DNA of 64,000 nt from Berberis thunbergii (lineage: Eukaryota > Streptophyta > Magnoliopsida > Ranunculales > Berberidaceae): the NCBI GenBank assembly GCA_003290165.1, contig QNQO01000808.1:372001-436000 (forward strand). The letters are read 5' to 3'. Every line of letters begins with the position of its first letter. Position 1 is the first letter of the stretch. This document shows, piece after piece, positions 21,973 to 33,715 of the stretch. A program made the position numbers and the translations under genes. The notes under the pieces were generated by a model. It was not told the origin of the DNA, searched no databases, and was given only the letters and a program-made list of their open reading frames with translations.

Positions 21973-24900
21973 GTAAAGAACCTCAGCTTTTAGTACGCTA
22001 TTACATTCTATTGAGTTTTCTAATTTTTTTGCCTTACCTCAGCTTTGTTTCATACGTTTGAGCTTTTCATTTTCACCAATGCCAACTTTTAGGTTGCAAA
22101 ATTCACCAGCTTGTTTCATGCATACTTAAACCTCACTTGCCATCTTCTTTCTTCTTTCAAGATAACTTGTATGAGTGTGTTTATGAAATCAGTAACACAA
22201 CCATATAAATAACATTAGATAACAGACCACCCAATACATACTTTTTCTTTTTCCCTACAACATGTCTCTTTAACCTATTAACTCTGTGAATGGGAGAAAG
22301 TTGAGAGTAGGCTCAAATACAACACTGGGTGTTATAGGTAACAGACCACAGATGCTAAAGGAGATCATCAGGGAGCTTACTGTAAAGCACAATTTTACAA
22401 AGGAACAGATGAATGAAAAAAATTATAGAATGAGCTCCTTAGAAGTGTTCATAGAGCAAACATGGAAATGCGCTAAAGGAAAGACAATAAACTATATAGG
22501 AATGAGCTCTTTCTCATAAATAAAAAATTAAAAAATAAATAAAAATAAAATATATAGATCGTAATGAGAATTTTGGATTCCTACAGCGTGTTTTGATAGT
22601 AGGTGCAGGTGCAGAACATGGAAGCAATCTTAATTAACTCCATAATTTTATACACTCAATACAGCAGGGTAGTTTGATGAGCAGGTGTATGCATAAGAAC
22701 ATTAATGAGAAAATGTAAAGAAAAAATATGTCCAAAATTTTGCCTTGGTTAATTTTTTGTCGAACATCTTGACTATTGCCCCAATTGGCTGGTCTGCAGT
22801 TTTTGCTAGAAAACCAAACAGGGTTGACGAGCCATCTACAAGATAAATGAGATACAGTTTAGAATAACTCAACATCCATCACCACTCAAACTATATTTTT
22901 GGAAGAAAAAACTAAAATGCAAGGTCACGCAAGGAACCTCGTGTCCAATATGACAAGATAATCAGATAGTTTAGTCAATCCGCTGTAAATCATGGCAGCG
23001 CATTGAAGACTTGAACTTCTTGTAAAATGTTTGTTTCATTTGTTGCTTATGTCTTAATTGAGTAAAGGTTGCCTATTCAAGTCAATTTAGTGCTTGTTAT
23101 TCATTGGCATTTAGAGTTTGTTATTGCAATTTGCATTTTGAACTTGCAATTTTATTTGCAAGTTGCAAGTTACAAAAAATCAGCTCATTTTTTACTTTTT
23201 TGCCTATCAAACAATTGTACGAAAATGAAGAATGTAGCCGATTGCAGCTGTCCATTTTACATAAATTTCAACTTAAGATGTTGGAATGAATTGAATTTTT
23301 TCCAGCATTTGTTTTTCTTCGAATGCATGATTGGTTTGAGCTTCTTGTCAAGCTATAAAAGCTAACTTTGCTTGGTTGACAATTGCAAGTAATTGTGGCA
23401 ACTACTTGTGAAGGTGTAGGCAGGTAGGCAGAGCACTCTGTCGCAAAACAGAGCACATCTGTAATTTTTTTCTGCTGCTGTTTCATGCGCGGCGTTGATG
23501 CTGCTGCTGCTGCTGCTACGCTTTGGCTCGTTACTGCTGTTGCTGCCCTGCTTTGCTGTTGCTGCTTGGTTTGCTGCTGCTGTGTCGCAGCGTTGACCTG
23601 CTGAGATGTCGCGATATCACATGCAAGTATAGAGAGATTACTTGATCGAGTGAGAATTGATTTGTCGCAGAAACGCGCGTGTGCTGCGTGTTCTACGGTT
23701 GAGAGATTGCTGCGTGTTCTACGCGCGTCTGCTGTTCTCCAAGTCATTCCATATGTGAAGGTTAGTGTCCATAGTATTTATTTGAAATAATTTAGACAAC
23801 AACCAAAACTTATATCAATAGAGGCCACACTAATTAGCTTGTGTGTTGTGCTGTGCTGTGCTGTGCTGGACTCACTCACTTCCACAAACAACAACCAAAA
23901 CTTATATAAATAGAGGCCACAGATGTAACCCCATACTACTCATGTTTCATGGACAAAATCCCTACTTTCCTACCATTACCAATCAATGGTGGAACCCATG
24001 CATCCTGGTTTACTACTACCCTGATCTTCTGATGTTTGCTCTTTTGTTTTTGGTCCCCTCTCTCATCGATCTGTTGCATATATAAATCATATAGTAGCCT
24101 ATTTGGTGGTGAATGCCACCAATTGAACTGAACTTCTAGGTTTGTATTCGTTGTTTTCAGGACTACATTTCCTATTTCAAGTATTCGACGAAAATCAATA
24201 ACAAGTTTTCTAATTTATTCTGATGATGAAATAGAAATGGTAGCCTGAACAACAGAATGGGAGTTAGTTAGTGTGGAACTCAATAATCTGACTTGCATTT
24301 GTAGAATATGTGATCTTCCTCCAATTCAATTCAATGAAAGTAACTGTTGTTTTAATGAGTAGGAAAAATGACCCTTTCCACATGGTTGGTATGGCTAATG
24401 AATTGTGCTTGTCCATAAATACATACATACATGGCTGGCTGGTTCTCATGATGTCCAATTGTCTATTCTTTGCTAGTTGTCAAATTTCACAAGCTATTAC
24501 AACTCTCTCTACTTGTGGCTGTGGAGAAGCAACACACCTATTGCTCCCATGTGCATTATCAGAATCATATTATGCATTAATTGGGAAACTGAAGCATGAG
24601 TAAACACTACTCAGTTTATTTATTACTTTGAATAAATTTTTCCCTCGTGTTTAACGTATGAACAATGCTTTTTTTTATTTATGAAAATATATCGCATAAT
24701 ATTATAAATATGATGAACAATGCTTCACGTATGATTATTGCATAATATTATAATTATGAAAACATATCGCATAATAAATATTTCCCTCGTGTTTAACTTA
24801 TGAACAATGCTTCACGTAGAGGAGCTTTATTCAGAAACTTGTCCTTCTACTCCTAAAAGGGAAGGAATCCTAAAATTTATCTAGGAAGTTATATGGTGTA

Positions 24901-25335
24901 ACATAATTAATTTTTAGTTTAAAAAAATGTTGACAATGTATTCTTCTCTCTGGAATCCGGATTTATTGGTTGGTGCTGGAAACAAAAAATAGAAGTGACC
25001 TAAGGATTATCTGCAACACACTACATATATATTTTGAAACTCTCTACTTAGCATATATATTTTGAATTTTTTTTAGGAGCATATAATCTGGTCTAGTAGA
25101 ATTTTTTTTTCAGCATGAAACCTATATGTTGTTGATGATGATACTTCTACTTGTGCTTTTGCTACAACTTATTGTTACACCCAGGTCCAGATCATATGCA
25201 ATAAAGTACTTAAAGAGTATCTATGTTGTCTTGTTTCAATAACTGTGCAATTATAGGTCATGTTTGTCTGTCATTGGTTTATTAGCAATCTTTATAGGTC
25301 ATGTTTGTCTGTCATTAAGTACTGACTAATTTTTA
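21973..25335. other. CACTA interior, right part, no firm gene
   Basis: Mostly AT-rich. An open frame at 22286-22519 has no recognised relatives. Around 23475-23600 the plus strand is rich in CTG and TGCTGC triplets, which gives glutamine- or alanine-rich frames on the minus strand. A 33-bp sequence containing ACAACCAAAACTTATAT is repeated at about 23791-23826 and 23888-23922, on either side of a GTGCTGTGCTGTGCTG run at 23848-23868. Confidence 0.4.
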
Positions 25336-25344
25336 TACTGCAGG

Positions 25345-25491
25345 GCTCTGAAGGTCTGAGCCAGTACGGGCAGCGCAGTATGTTGGACAGGAGAATGCGC
25401 ATACATTGCTTGTTTCTGGGGTGCAAAGTGTGTCGTTGTATCAACCATCACCGGTGCCATATACAAGCAACTACCAGGTGCTGCATTCTCA
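25345..25491 (+). pseudogene. possible captured exon, family unknown
   Basis: A frame reading AAQYVGQENAHTLLVSGVQS and then VSLYQPSPVPYTSNYQ ends at a CAG/GTGCTG donor-like border at about 25480. Upstream AG dinucleotides offer acceptors, but the exact start is not clear. The composition looks like real coding sequence (a proline/tyrosine/glutamine-rich linker). No family is recognised. Confidence 0.25.
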
Positions 25492-25849
25492 TCATTTTCA
25501 GTATATTGAACAAGCAACTACCGAAAGAAATGGGGCCTGTTCCTAAGGGCATCAATGTATTTTCTTACATTATAACTAGGGCGATTTGTATTGTTGGAAA
25601 AAACATAGAGAAATTCTTTTGTTTTAGATGCGAGCGAAACCTGATATAACAAGCTATGTTCCATTTGTTCAGGTTAATCCTGTTATTGTACATTAATTAA
25701 TGCTATTTGTTTACATGTTTTTGTTTGGCGTCAAAACTTGACAAGTTCATTTTTACGGTTGATTTTGTATTTATCTAGCATATAGTTTGGTGGTTCTTAT
25801 TCGTGTCGGAGGCATGACACAAACTATAGTAAGGACTGATTTTGCAGGT

Positions 25850-26600
25850 GCCACGGCTGTGATTTTGCTGCAGCAGCAAAAAAAAAATATAAATTTTTTT
25901 TTCGATTATATTAACTTGCAACGGTTTTAAACCGTTGCAACAAAACATATTTTTTTTTTTTTTGAATTTTGTTTTAATTGCCAACGGTTTCACACCGTAG
26001 TTCCATATTGCTACGCCTAACAACCGTTGCTAGTACCTTTGCCACGGTTTAATTTACACTATTTAGCCACGGTTTATAACCGTTGCCAATGTTAGCCACG
26101 GCTAATAACCGTTGCTACTTTTAGACACGATTTAAAACCGTTGCAAATACATGTGCTTAGCCACGGTTCAAAACCGTTGCAAAGGTTAGCCACGGCTATA
26201 AACCGTTGCTACTTTTAGACACGGTTTAAAACCGTTGCAAATATATAAACTTAGCCACGGTTAAAAACCGTTGCCATAGTTAGCCACGGCTATAAACCGT
26301 AGCTATCTAGTTAGCCACGGTTTATAACCGTTGCGAATATTTGCACTTAGTAACGGCTTAGAACCGTTGCTAATTTATCCACGGTTTAAAACCGTTGCTA
26401 ATTTTATTGCAACGGTTTATAACCGTTGCTAATTTCTGCAAATAACGCCCAACCCTCCAACCATAAAACCGTTGCTACAATGTTTAGCAACGGTTTTTAG
26501 CCGTGACAAAAAATTTTGCGACGCCCCTGTAGTCCACGGCTCTTAGCCGTGGCAATGTCTTACGCCCACGGTATAAAACCGTGGCTAATGGGGGTTTTTG
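25850..26600. repeat. right subterminal array of ACGG...CCGT palindromes
   Basis: About 20 imperfect palindromes such as GCAACGGTTTTAAACCGTTGC, GCCACGGCTATAAACCGTTGC and CCCACGGTATAAAACCGTGG lie in tandem with AT spacers and end at the CACTA terminus at 26608. They are of the same type as 7978-8460, which is the main evidence that the two arrays are the two ends of one element. Confidence 0.75.
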
Positions 26601-26610
26601 GTGTAGTGAC

Positions 26611-26745
26611 AAGCCTGATTTGGTATTTCTACTCTGTTTATTTTTCAATTGAGTGGTGTCTCTTATAATTGTTTCCAAAAAAATGTGTAATTAGCTTTTT
26701 AGTCAATTGTTTGCCTTCAGTTAATACTGATTTCTATGGTTTCCG
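26611..26745. repeat. dispersed repeat, copy without hairpin
   Basis: This stretch matches 5735-6026 without the foldback insertion. It is the right-hand flank of the CACTA terminus. Confidence 0.65.
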
Positions 26746-26885
26746 ATGGTATTCTATTGACCAATGTGCATAGACAATTACGCCAATTAAGTGTGTTGAT
26801 GCTAAGGAGGATGAGGTGAAGCCTCTGTTCCCAAAGAGACTAGAATCATCACGACGAGAATATGTTTGGAATATGAGATGAGAGA

Positions 26886-27073
26886 TTCTAAATGTCGAGG
26901 GAATGAGCGAGGAAACGAGCGAGGGAAATGAGGTGGCGAGGTGAAAGCCGTTCATTTTCCTCGTGATACGCGCGGGAAAAGTCAATGTACGCATCTCGAG
27001 GGAAATGAACGGCTTTCACCTCGCCCCTCATTTCCCTCGCTCGTTTCCTCGCTCATTCCCTCGACATTTAGAA
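26886..27073. mobile_element. foldback element, copy 3
   Basis: Arms of about 75-80 bp are almost perfectly self-complementary: the left begins TTCTAAATGTCGAGGGAATG and the right ends CATTCCCTCGACATTTAGAA. Arm interiors contain repeated CGAGGGAAATGAGG-like words. The loop holds GATACGCGCGGG and GCATCTCGAG. It has no coding capacity. Confidence 0.8.
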
Positions 27074-27409
27074 TTTCTCATATGAGATTCTCAGTCCTAT
27101 TGTAACAATGAATTTGGTGTATTTTCAGTTTACAACTATTTTATTCATAATAATTACAAATAAAATCAACATATCAATGAACACTTTCAGGGTATTTATA
27201 TCTTTCTATTGAAAACACTATTACAGATTTGTTTTCAACCTAATTTTTGGGTTTCGAAGATGTCCTCTAAAATTTATAATATTTACAATAAAAAATCGAA
27301 AGGTGTTAAAAGTGACAAAGAGTATTTGTGTCTTTAAATGAAAAATACTATTACATTTTTTTTTTTACATTTTTGCCTTTCCAAATTTAAATTATTTATA
27401 ATCAAACTC
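27074..27409. other. AT-rich spacer
   Basis: No gene is recognised. The sequence contains partial matches to the tandem unit that follows. Confidence 0.4.
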
Positions 27410-27825
27410 AGCTCCTCTCAATATCATTAATTATACCTAAGCTTCTAATCTACTTTATTTGAAACTCTCCAACTATTTATAAATTATAAATATGCTCTTA
27501 CATCTAACTTTTAGATTTTTCCAATTTGTCTTACACATTTCATAATTTTTACAATCCAAACTAGCACCTCTTAATTATTGATATATTATATCTAAGTTTC
27601 TAAAATAATTTATTGTAAGCTCTCCAATTATCTATAAATTATAAAAAAAAAAAAACCCTTATAACTAACTTTCTAATTTTCCATTTTGTCAGTCACATTT
27701 CATATTTTTACAATAAAAACTTGTACATCTGAAACATTGATTGATTATACTTAAACCCCTAATATAATAATTTATTTAAATTTCTCTAATTATTTTTAAA
27801 TTATACATGGGTTTTTAAAATAAAA
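27410..27825. repeat. diverged tandem repeat, unit about 160 bp, about 2.6 copies
   Basis: Three successive blocks contain the same ordered words: an attgat-tatacctaagcttctaa-like start, CTCTCCAA(C/T)TAT with TAAATTATA, a CTAACTTT(C/T)TA-like word, TTTGTC with CACATTTCATA, and TTTTTACAAT. They start near 27420, 27580 and 27745. The units are well diverged. Their origin is unknown. Confidence 0.5.
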
Positions 27826-30681
27826 ATATTGAATAACCGCGTACGTAGAGCGCGTCCACTCCTAGTGAAGTTTAAAGGAGCTTTGTTTAAGGCATTAGTG
27901 GTTGGACATTTTAATTTCGAAACATTAAGAAATTTAAATGAGTTTAGTTTCCTTTTTTTAATTTTCCTTTTTATTTTTTATTATCATTGTAGAATTTTGA
28001 TTCTAAAAATCGATAAGCGGTAGGCAGGCGGCGAGAAGAGAACTAGCACCCAGAGGCCTAGTCGGGAGCCTAGGCGGGTTTTTTGTATTATAAATTTATT
28101 TTATAGAAGTTAAATATAATAATATATAAATTATTTCAAATTCAATGCCAAGATAAATATGCAAAATATATTAAAAAAAATAGAGTCTTAAATTTATTTA
28201 TTTTCAAGTTATCAAAAACCCGCATAGGCGTTTCCCAGCCACCTTGGTCGTTTTTAGAACAGAGGTGTCCATGCTCCCAATTTGGAATTGGATCAGAATG
28301 ATGGTGCTGGTGCATGTGAAAATGCAAAATCCCATAATTTATTGGGTGTGATGGTTGATCTTGGATAATTTTAACACAAAGAATGTACGACTTACAGTTT
28401 CTTTCTCCAGCGATGAATCAAAGTACTGCTCCTTGGCTAATCTACTTCCTCAAGGAAGTATATTCATGCCTTAAAACTTTTGGCTCTTGGAGGTGAGTCT
28501 CTAGCTTATGTAACATTATTTAGGGTGGAATTTGTCGCATTTAATGTAGAAAGTATACTACTCGTTGTTGGTTTCTTTAGGTTTGCATCTAAACTTTGAA
28601 ATTTCTCTTTCAAGTTGTTTAGCCTTATCTTTACAGATAATAGTCATATATGGTCACATCAGAGAAGGAATTTCGAAAGTTACTGATAGTCAACTTGAGG
28701 TAAACATTCAGTTGAGCTTGCATCTACTAGTCTGACTAATCGAATGTATGCTCAACTCACTCTGTGCTGTGCTGTGCTGTGCAGTAAGAAGGGGTTTCGA
28801 CAATTGATCCATGTCTTGAACAGTGTATGCTAGATAGTGAGATGGATGAGGTAATTTCCGATTACTAGAACCAAAACTATGGATTTGTTTGAAAGTTTGT
28901 TCAAAATTTCCTTACCCGTTCTGAGTTGAATATAGGCATATATCTGAATAGCTATCGAATAGATCACAAGATTTTGGAAGTCCATAACGAAAGGGGGATT
29001 CAAATATATTTATTTTTTTGAAAAGGGAGGATCTTGGTGGCATTGTCTATTAAAAATGTCATCCTTTGTCCATATACCGGGAGTTCGGAACATTCATAAC
29101 GAATAGAAGGTCCTCTTAAAGTTTGTAGCTAAAGAATGTCCACAAACTAAATTGATCTCATATGCAATATTTATAAGACAATCAAAATTCCAACATTTAT
29201 GTTAATTTAATTCACAAAAATACCCTAGCAATGACATTTTTTTCATTGATATCGAGTATATCTGGTATAAGATTCTTTTTATTCAGGAGAGTGAGATAAC
29301 TTCATAGTCCAAGATTTAACCTTTTAACCCCTAGAAGTTGTCAAATATCACTGTAAATAATTTCCAGTAAAAAGAGACATGATCTTCTTATGAGCAGGTC
29401 AAAACAACCATATACTTTTTATGCTTCTTCTAGTTTCTAGTTGGCTTTCTTACAGTTGATGCTTGGTACATTGGTTTTCTCATCAACGTACGTGGATGCG
29501 TCAAAAAATTGTCCTTCTATAAGTTTGATTTGCAAAACAAATATTAGATTGTTGAGGACCACCTTTTTTAGTGATCAAATGCATTCCGATGCTTAAGTCA
29601 GTAACTCTATTTGAAGAAAGAAGTAAATTTGGATAAAACTAGTTAAAATTGCATAGTATAGATACGATAGTCGTATCGACCTCTCCTCGAATCGAGTTGA
29701 GAGTCAATTGAGTCTCCCGTTCAGACATTTTTCTTTACCTTATATATTGAGTGAATTGATGACTGCATTCAATTGTGTACGTGACTTAAGCTCGGTTGGC
29801 GCAATGAAGGGTGACGTTTATTGTAACGGTCTCCTCCTTCGTTGAGTTGAGTGATTCCGTCCATCTCCTTTATAACGATCCATCAATATTTATGATGCCC
29901 TAAACCTTCGTAATGAATCTCCAACATTTATGGTGACTTAAGCCACATGTATGGCCATGATCGGGTGACGATTTCATGTATCATCATAAGTAATCTCTTA
30001 AATTTGTGCATATTTATAATCTTAGATGAAATAACTGGAATTTTGATTCTAATGATCTGATGTATGGTAAGTGATATCGTTAGAAGGTTAGCAGAGGTTC
30101 AGTTTGCTCTCAAGTTAAGCTGTATTTGTGAACAGTTTTCCAGATCTACTGACTGTGTTTCTACTTTCTATTTTAGATTCCATAGTCCTTGTATGCAACA
30201 CAATTTCAAACGGAAATGTTTCAAATGTTCCTGGAAATCCTTGCTCCCAGTGAACCATTTCATTGTTAGAGAAAACCTAAAGAAAACTCTTCTTAAAAAA
30301 GGTTTAGTATATCACCATCATCTGCCTTGTTGAGATTCTTGAATCCCTCCAGAAATATGGTAGGGATAATATTCCAAAGAAACCTCCAAAGTTACTCAGT
30401 AGGCACGGGTACCCAAACCACACTATAGAGAACAAAGAAATCATACCATGTCTCTCTAAGTCTGACATCCCAAGCTACGCAAGATCCATCTATTCACTGT
30501 TCCTCAATGCACTTGCACTTCCATAGTATGATGCCCTAAAGTCTCACCTATGTTTTAAGACTTCTTATTATATACAGTTTGTGTCATCTTTGTGGCCTTG
30601 CATCCTCAACATATTGTTTTTCTTTTGTAATTATTAAGCAGTAGATATACAGACATAACCTGAGCTGTTTGACATGCCTGT
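27826..30681. other. intergenic, with scattered gene-like remnants
   Basis: A G/C-rich patch at 28020-28080 (GGCCTAGTCGGGAGCCTAGG) and a matching piece near 28218-28245 look like ends of a small dispersed repeat. A stretch at 28792-28850 reads GVSTIDPCLEQCMLDSEMDE before a GT donor, and 30066-30110 reads MVSDIVRRLAEVQFALKL. Both resemble pieces of a receptor-like kinase, but too weakly to call a gene. The rest is AT-rich with nothing recognised. Confidence 0.35.
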
Positions 30682-30719
30682 CACTACAAAAAAAAAAAAA
30701 AAAAAAACTTTAATAGTTA

Positions 30720-31300
30720 CGGAAACTAGCAACGGTTTTTTGATAACGTCGCTAATTATATGATTAGCGACTCGTCGCTGATTACTTTCAATACTATTTC
30801 AACCCATATTTATAAAAATTTGTCGCAAAATATCGTCGCCAATTCTTGCATTAGCGACGGTAATTTAGCCGTCACTAAGATTTACAAATAAAAATAATTG
30901 GTTTTTGATTTTTTTTTTATTAGCGACGGCAAAAAACCGTGGCTAATTGGTTTTTTTTTCAAATTAAACAATAAAGAGATTAGCTACGGTTTGTCGTCGC
31001 TAATTGGTTTAAAAAAAAATTAAACACTAAAGAGATTAGTTACGGCAATTTGCAGTGGCTAGTTGGTTTTTGATTTTTTATATTAGCGACGGTAAAACCG
31101 TGGCTAATTGGGTTTTTTTTTTTAAATTTAACACAAAAGAGCTTAGCTACGGCAATTTACTGTGGCTAATTGGTTTTTGATTTTTTTGATTAGCGACGAC
31201 AAACAACCATAGTTAATTGGGTTTTTTTTTTAAAAAAATTAAACACTAAAGAGTTTAGCTACGGCAATTTACCGTGGCTAATTGGTTTTTATATTATTAT
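30720..31300. repeat. left palindrome array of the 3-kb element, part 1
   Basis: Units of the form TTAGCGACGGCAAAAAACCG followed by TGGCTAATTGG, and TTAGCTACGGCAATTTACCG followed by TGGCTAATTGG, alternate with spacers containing TTAAACACTAAAGAG. The period of a pair is about 130-140 bp. Confidence 0.75.
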
Positions 31301-31304
31301 TATT

Positions 31305-32015
31305 TTTTTGAGATCAAAGAAGATCAGATCAGATCAAAAATGATCAAAGAATATCAGATTAGATCAAAGAAGCTCAAAGAAATTCAAAGAATATCAGATT
31401 TAAGAAGATCAGATCAAATCAAAGAAGATAAAAAAATGATCAAAGAAGATCAGATAAAAAAAGATCAGAGAAAATCAGATCAAAGAAGATCAAAGAAGAT
31501 CAGATAAAAAAGATCAGATCAAAGAAGATCAAATCAAAGAAGATGAGATCAAATAAGATCAGATCAGATCAAAGAAGTTCAAAAAAATAAAAGAAGATCA
31601 TATCAAAGAAGATAAAAGAAGATCAGATCAAAGAAGATCAGATAACAAAATCTCAAAGAAGATCAGATCGAAGAAGTTCAAAGAAGATCATAGAATATCA
31701 TATCAAAGAAGATCAGATCAAAGAAGATCAAAAAGATCAGATTAAAGAAGATCAGATCAAAGAATATCAGAGAATATCATATCAGATCAGATATAGGAAA
31801 ATCAAAGAAGATCTAATAATATCAAAGAAGATCATATAAGATCAAAGAAGATCAAAGAAAATCAAATAAGATCAAAGAAGATCAAATCAGATCAAAGAAG
31901 ATCAGATCAGATCAAAGAAGATCAAATAAGTTCAAAGAAGATCAGATCAGATTAGATCAAAGAAGATCATATCAAATCAGATTATATCAAAGAAGATCAT
32001 ATCAGATCAAAGACT
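31305..32015. repeat. GATCA-rich minisatellite inside the 3-kb element
   Basis: About 700 bp consist of variants of GATCAAAGAA and GATCAGATCA on the plus strand in irregular order. It interrupts the palindrome array, which resumes at 32040. The open frame across it is a repeat artefact. The array holds dozens of GATC sites. Confidence 0.85.
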
Positions 32016-32039
32016 AATTGATTTTTAAAAAAAATAAAA

Positions 32040-32560
32040 AAACTAAAAACTAAAGAGATTAACTACGGCAATTTGCCGTGGCTAATTGGTTTTTGATTTT
32101 TTATATTAGCGATGGCAGCCGCCGCTAATTGGTTTAAAAAAAATTAAACACTAAAGAGATTAACTACGACAATTTGTCGTGGCTAATTGGTTTTTGATTT
32201 TTTATTAGTGACGGCAAAAAACCATCGCTAATTGGTTTAAAAAAAATTAAACACTAAAGAGATTAGCTACGGCAATTTGCCGTGGCTAATTGGTTTTTGA
32301 TTTTTTATATTAGCGATGGCAAAAAACCGTCGCTAATTGATTTTTTTTTAATTAAACACTAAAGAGATTAGCTACGACAATTTGCCGTGACTAATTGGCT
32401 TTTGATTTTTTATATTAGCGATGCCAAAAAACCGTTGCTAATTGGTTTTTAAAAAAATAAATTAAACACTAAATAGATTAGCTACGGCAATTTGCCGTGC
32501 CTAATTGGTTTTTGATTTTTTTTATTAGCGACGATAAAAAACTGTCACTAATAGTAAAAA
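32040..32560. repeat. left palindrome array of the 3-kb element, part 2
   Basis: The same units as 30720-31300, more regular: CTACGGCAATTTGCCGTGGC pairs alternate with AGCGATGGCAAAAAACCGTC pairs, with TTAAACACTAAAGAGATTAG spacers. Confidence 0.75.
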
Positions 32561-33240
32561 AATAATATCACCGATTTGCGTGAAAGCCTCATCTCAACCG
32601 TCAATAACACCCAAAAATTTAGCTCAATCCAACGCACTAAATCAAATCACGTCATCGATCCGCGTGAAACTAACACAACCAATCCCCTTCAATTACATTT
32701 CTCTATATAAATTTCAATTTTTTCTACAAACCAACTTAAACAAAAAATTTCTCTCAACAAAATTTTTTATCTCAACCTCTAGAGAAGAAACCCACAGAGG
32801 AGAAGTTCGCCGCTTCCTAGACACCGATCCCAGCCGCCTCCCTTGTCATCAATCCCGGTCGTCTCTCTCTCCCCTCCCTTCCTCCGCCGCCTCTCTCTCG
32901 GAGATCTGAGATATCTGATCTCAGAGATCTGAGATATCTAATCTCGGATACCTGAGATATGAGATCTCTGATCTCGGAGATATGAGATCTCGGATCGCGA
33001 AGATCTATGATCTCCGATATTCTATAGATCGATTTTTTTTTGTCATTTTTGTATGGATTCTTTGTAATTTTTTTTTTAATTTTTGTATGATATTCTAGAG
33101 ACTGTGTAATTTTTATTATAATTTTGATCAATTAAGTTTAGTTCTGGTAGTTGATATTAATATTCAAAATGAACAATCATTAATAGCTAATTTCATTATA
33201 AAAATGAATTATAATTTGTAAATTTCATTTGTCAATATGA
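32561..33240 (+). promoter_or_regulatory. promoter-like and leader segment of the 3-kb element
   Basis: A TATA box (CTATATAAATTTC) lies near 32702-32714, followed by an AC-rich stretch and a CT-rich tract at 32835-32900. Next is a roughly 110-bp tract of palindromic GAGATCTGAGATATCT-like words (32897-33010). The order matches the position of the CT-rich leader in the large CACTA element. This suggests that the 3-kb element keeps the promoter and leader of a lost parent while the coding region is deleted. Transcription is not shown. Confidence 0.4.
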
Positions 33241-33249
33241 TTTGCAACA

Positions 33250-33715
33250 AAGTTGTCCCTAAATAGCAACGGCAAATACCGTGGCTGTGTGGTCAATTAG
33301 ATTTGCAATTTAGTGATAGAAAAAAATCGTCGCTAAATAGCCAAGGCAAAAAACCGTCGCTATATTGCCTTAGCGACCGCAAAAAAACCCTCGCTAAGTA
33401 GCGACGACAAATAAACAGTCACTAAATAGCGACGGCAAATAACTGTCGCTATTTAACAAAAATCGTCACTATCTTACAATTAGTGACAGTTTTCGTTGAA
33501 ATTTTCAGCAGCTTTAGCGGCGAAATTTTTTGAGTTAGCCACGATTTTTTTGCCGTAGCTAAATAGCGACGGGATAATTTACCGTTGCTGATTCAAATAG
33601 CGACGATTAAACTAGCGACGGTATTGCGACGATTTCTGTGCCGTGGCTAAATCATTGTAGCCACGATTTTTTGCCAATTAGCAACGATTTTTAGCCGTTG
33701 CTGAAACATCTTGTT
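33250..33715. repeat. right palindrome array of the 3-kb element
   Basis: Repeated AAATAGCGACGGCAAATA and CCGTCGCTA-type words, shorter and less regular than at the left, run up to the GTAGTG terminus. Confidence 0.65.

Larger units (their letters stand above)
7945..26608 (+). mobile_element. probable large CACTA (En/Spm) element carrying captured host exons
   Basis: The right end is TTTTTGGTGTAGTG, the inverse of a CACTACACCAAAAACCCC-type CACTA terminus, directly preceded by a palindrome array. At the left, GCAAAAACCCCATTTAGTCACG at 7949-7970 matches the sequence just inside that terminus, followed by a similar array, but the first bases CACTACACC are not intact. Between them lie a CT-rich leader, a TNP2-type transposase pseudogene, a Ptta/En/Spm second gene and exon fragments of at least four host genes. 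En/Spm elements typically have this layout: subterminal repeats at both ends bound by the second protein, with the transposase inside. The 18.7-kb single-element model is inference. The arrays could instead belong to two related elements. Confidence 0.6.

Noticed and set aside
23268..23747. 159-codon minus-strand frame with glutamine and alanine runs
   Set aside because: It follows CTG triplet repeats and shows no domain, so composition alone explains it.
28792..30120. Pieces resembling a receptor-like kinase end (STIDPCLEQ, VSDIVRRLAEVQFALKL)
   Set aside because: Only two short matches about 1.2 kb apart, no kinase motifs between them and no consistent exon structure.
31274..31507. 77-codon frame rich in K, D, Q, R
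   Set aside because: It is a translation of the GATCA minisatellite.
32580..32909. 109-codon plus-strand frame
   Set aside because: It spans a TATA-containing promoter-like segment and CT-rich leader of a non-autonomous element and resembles no family.
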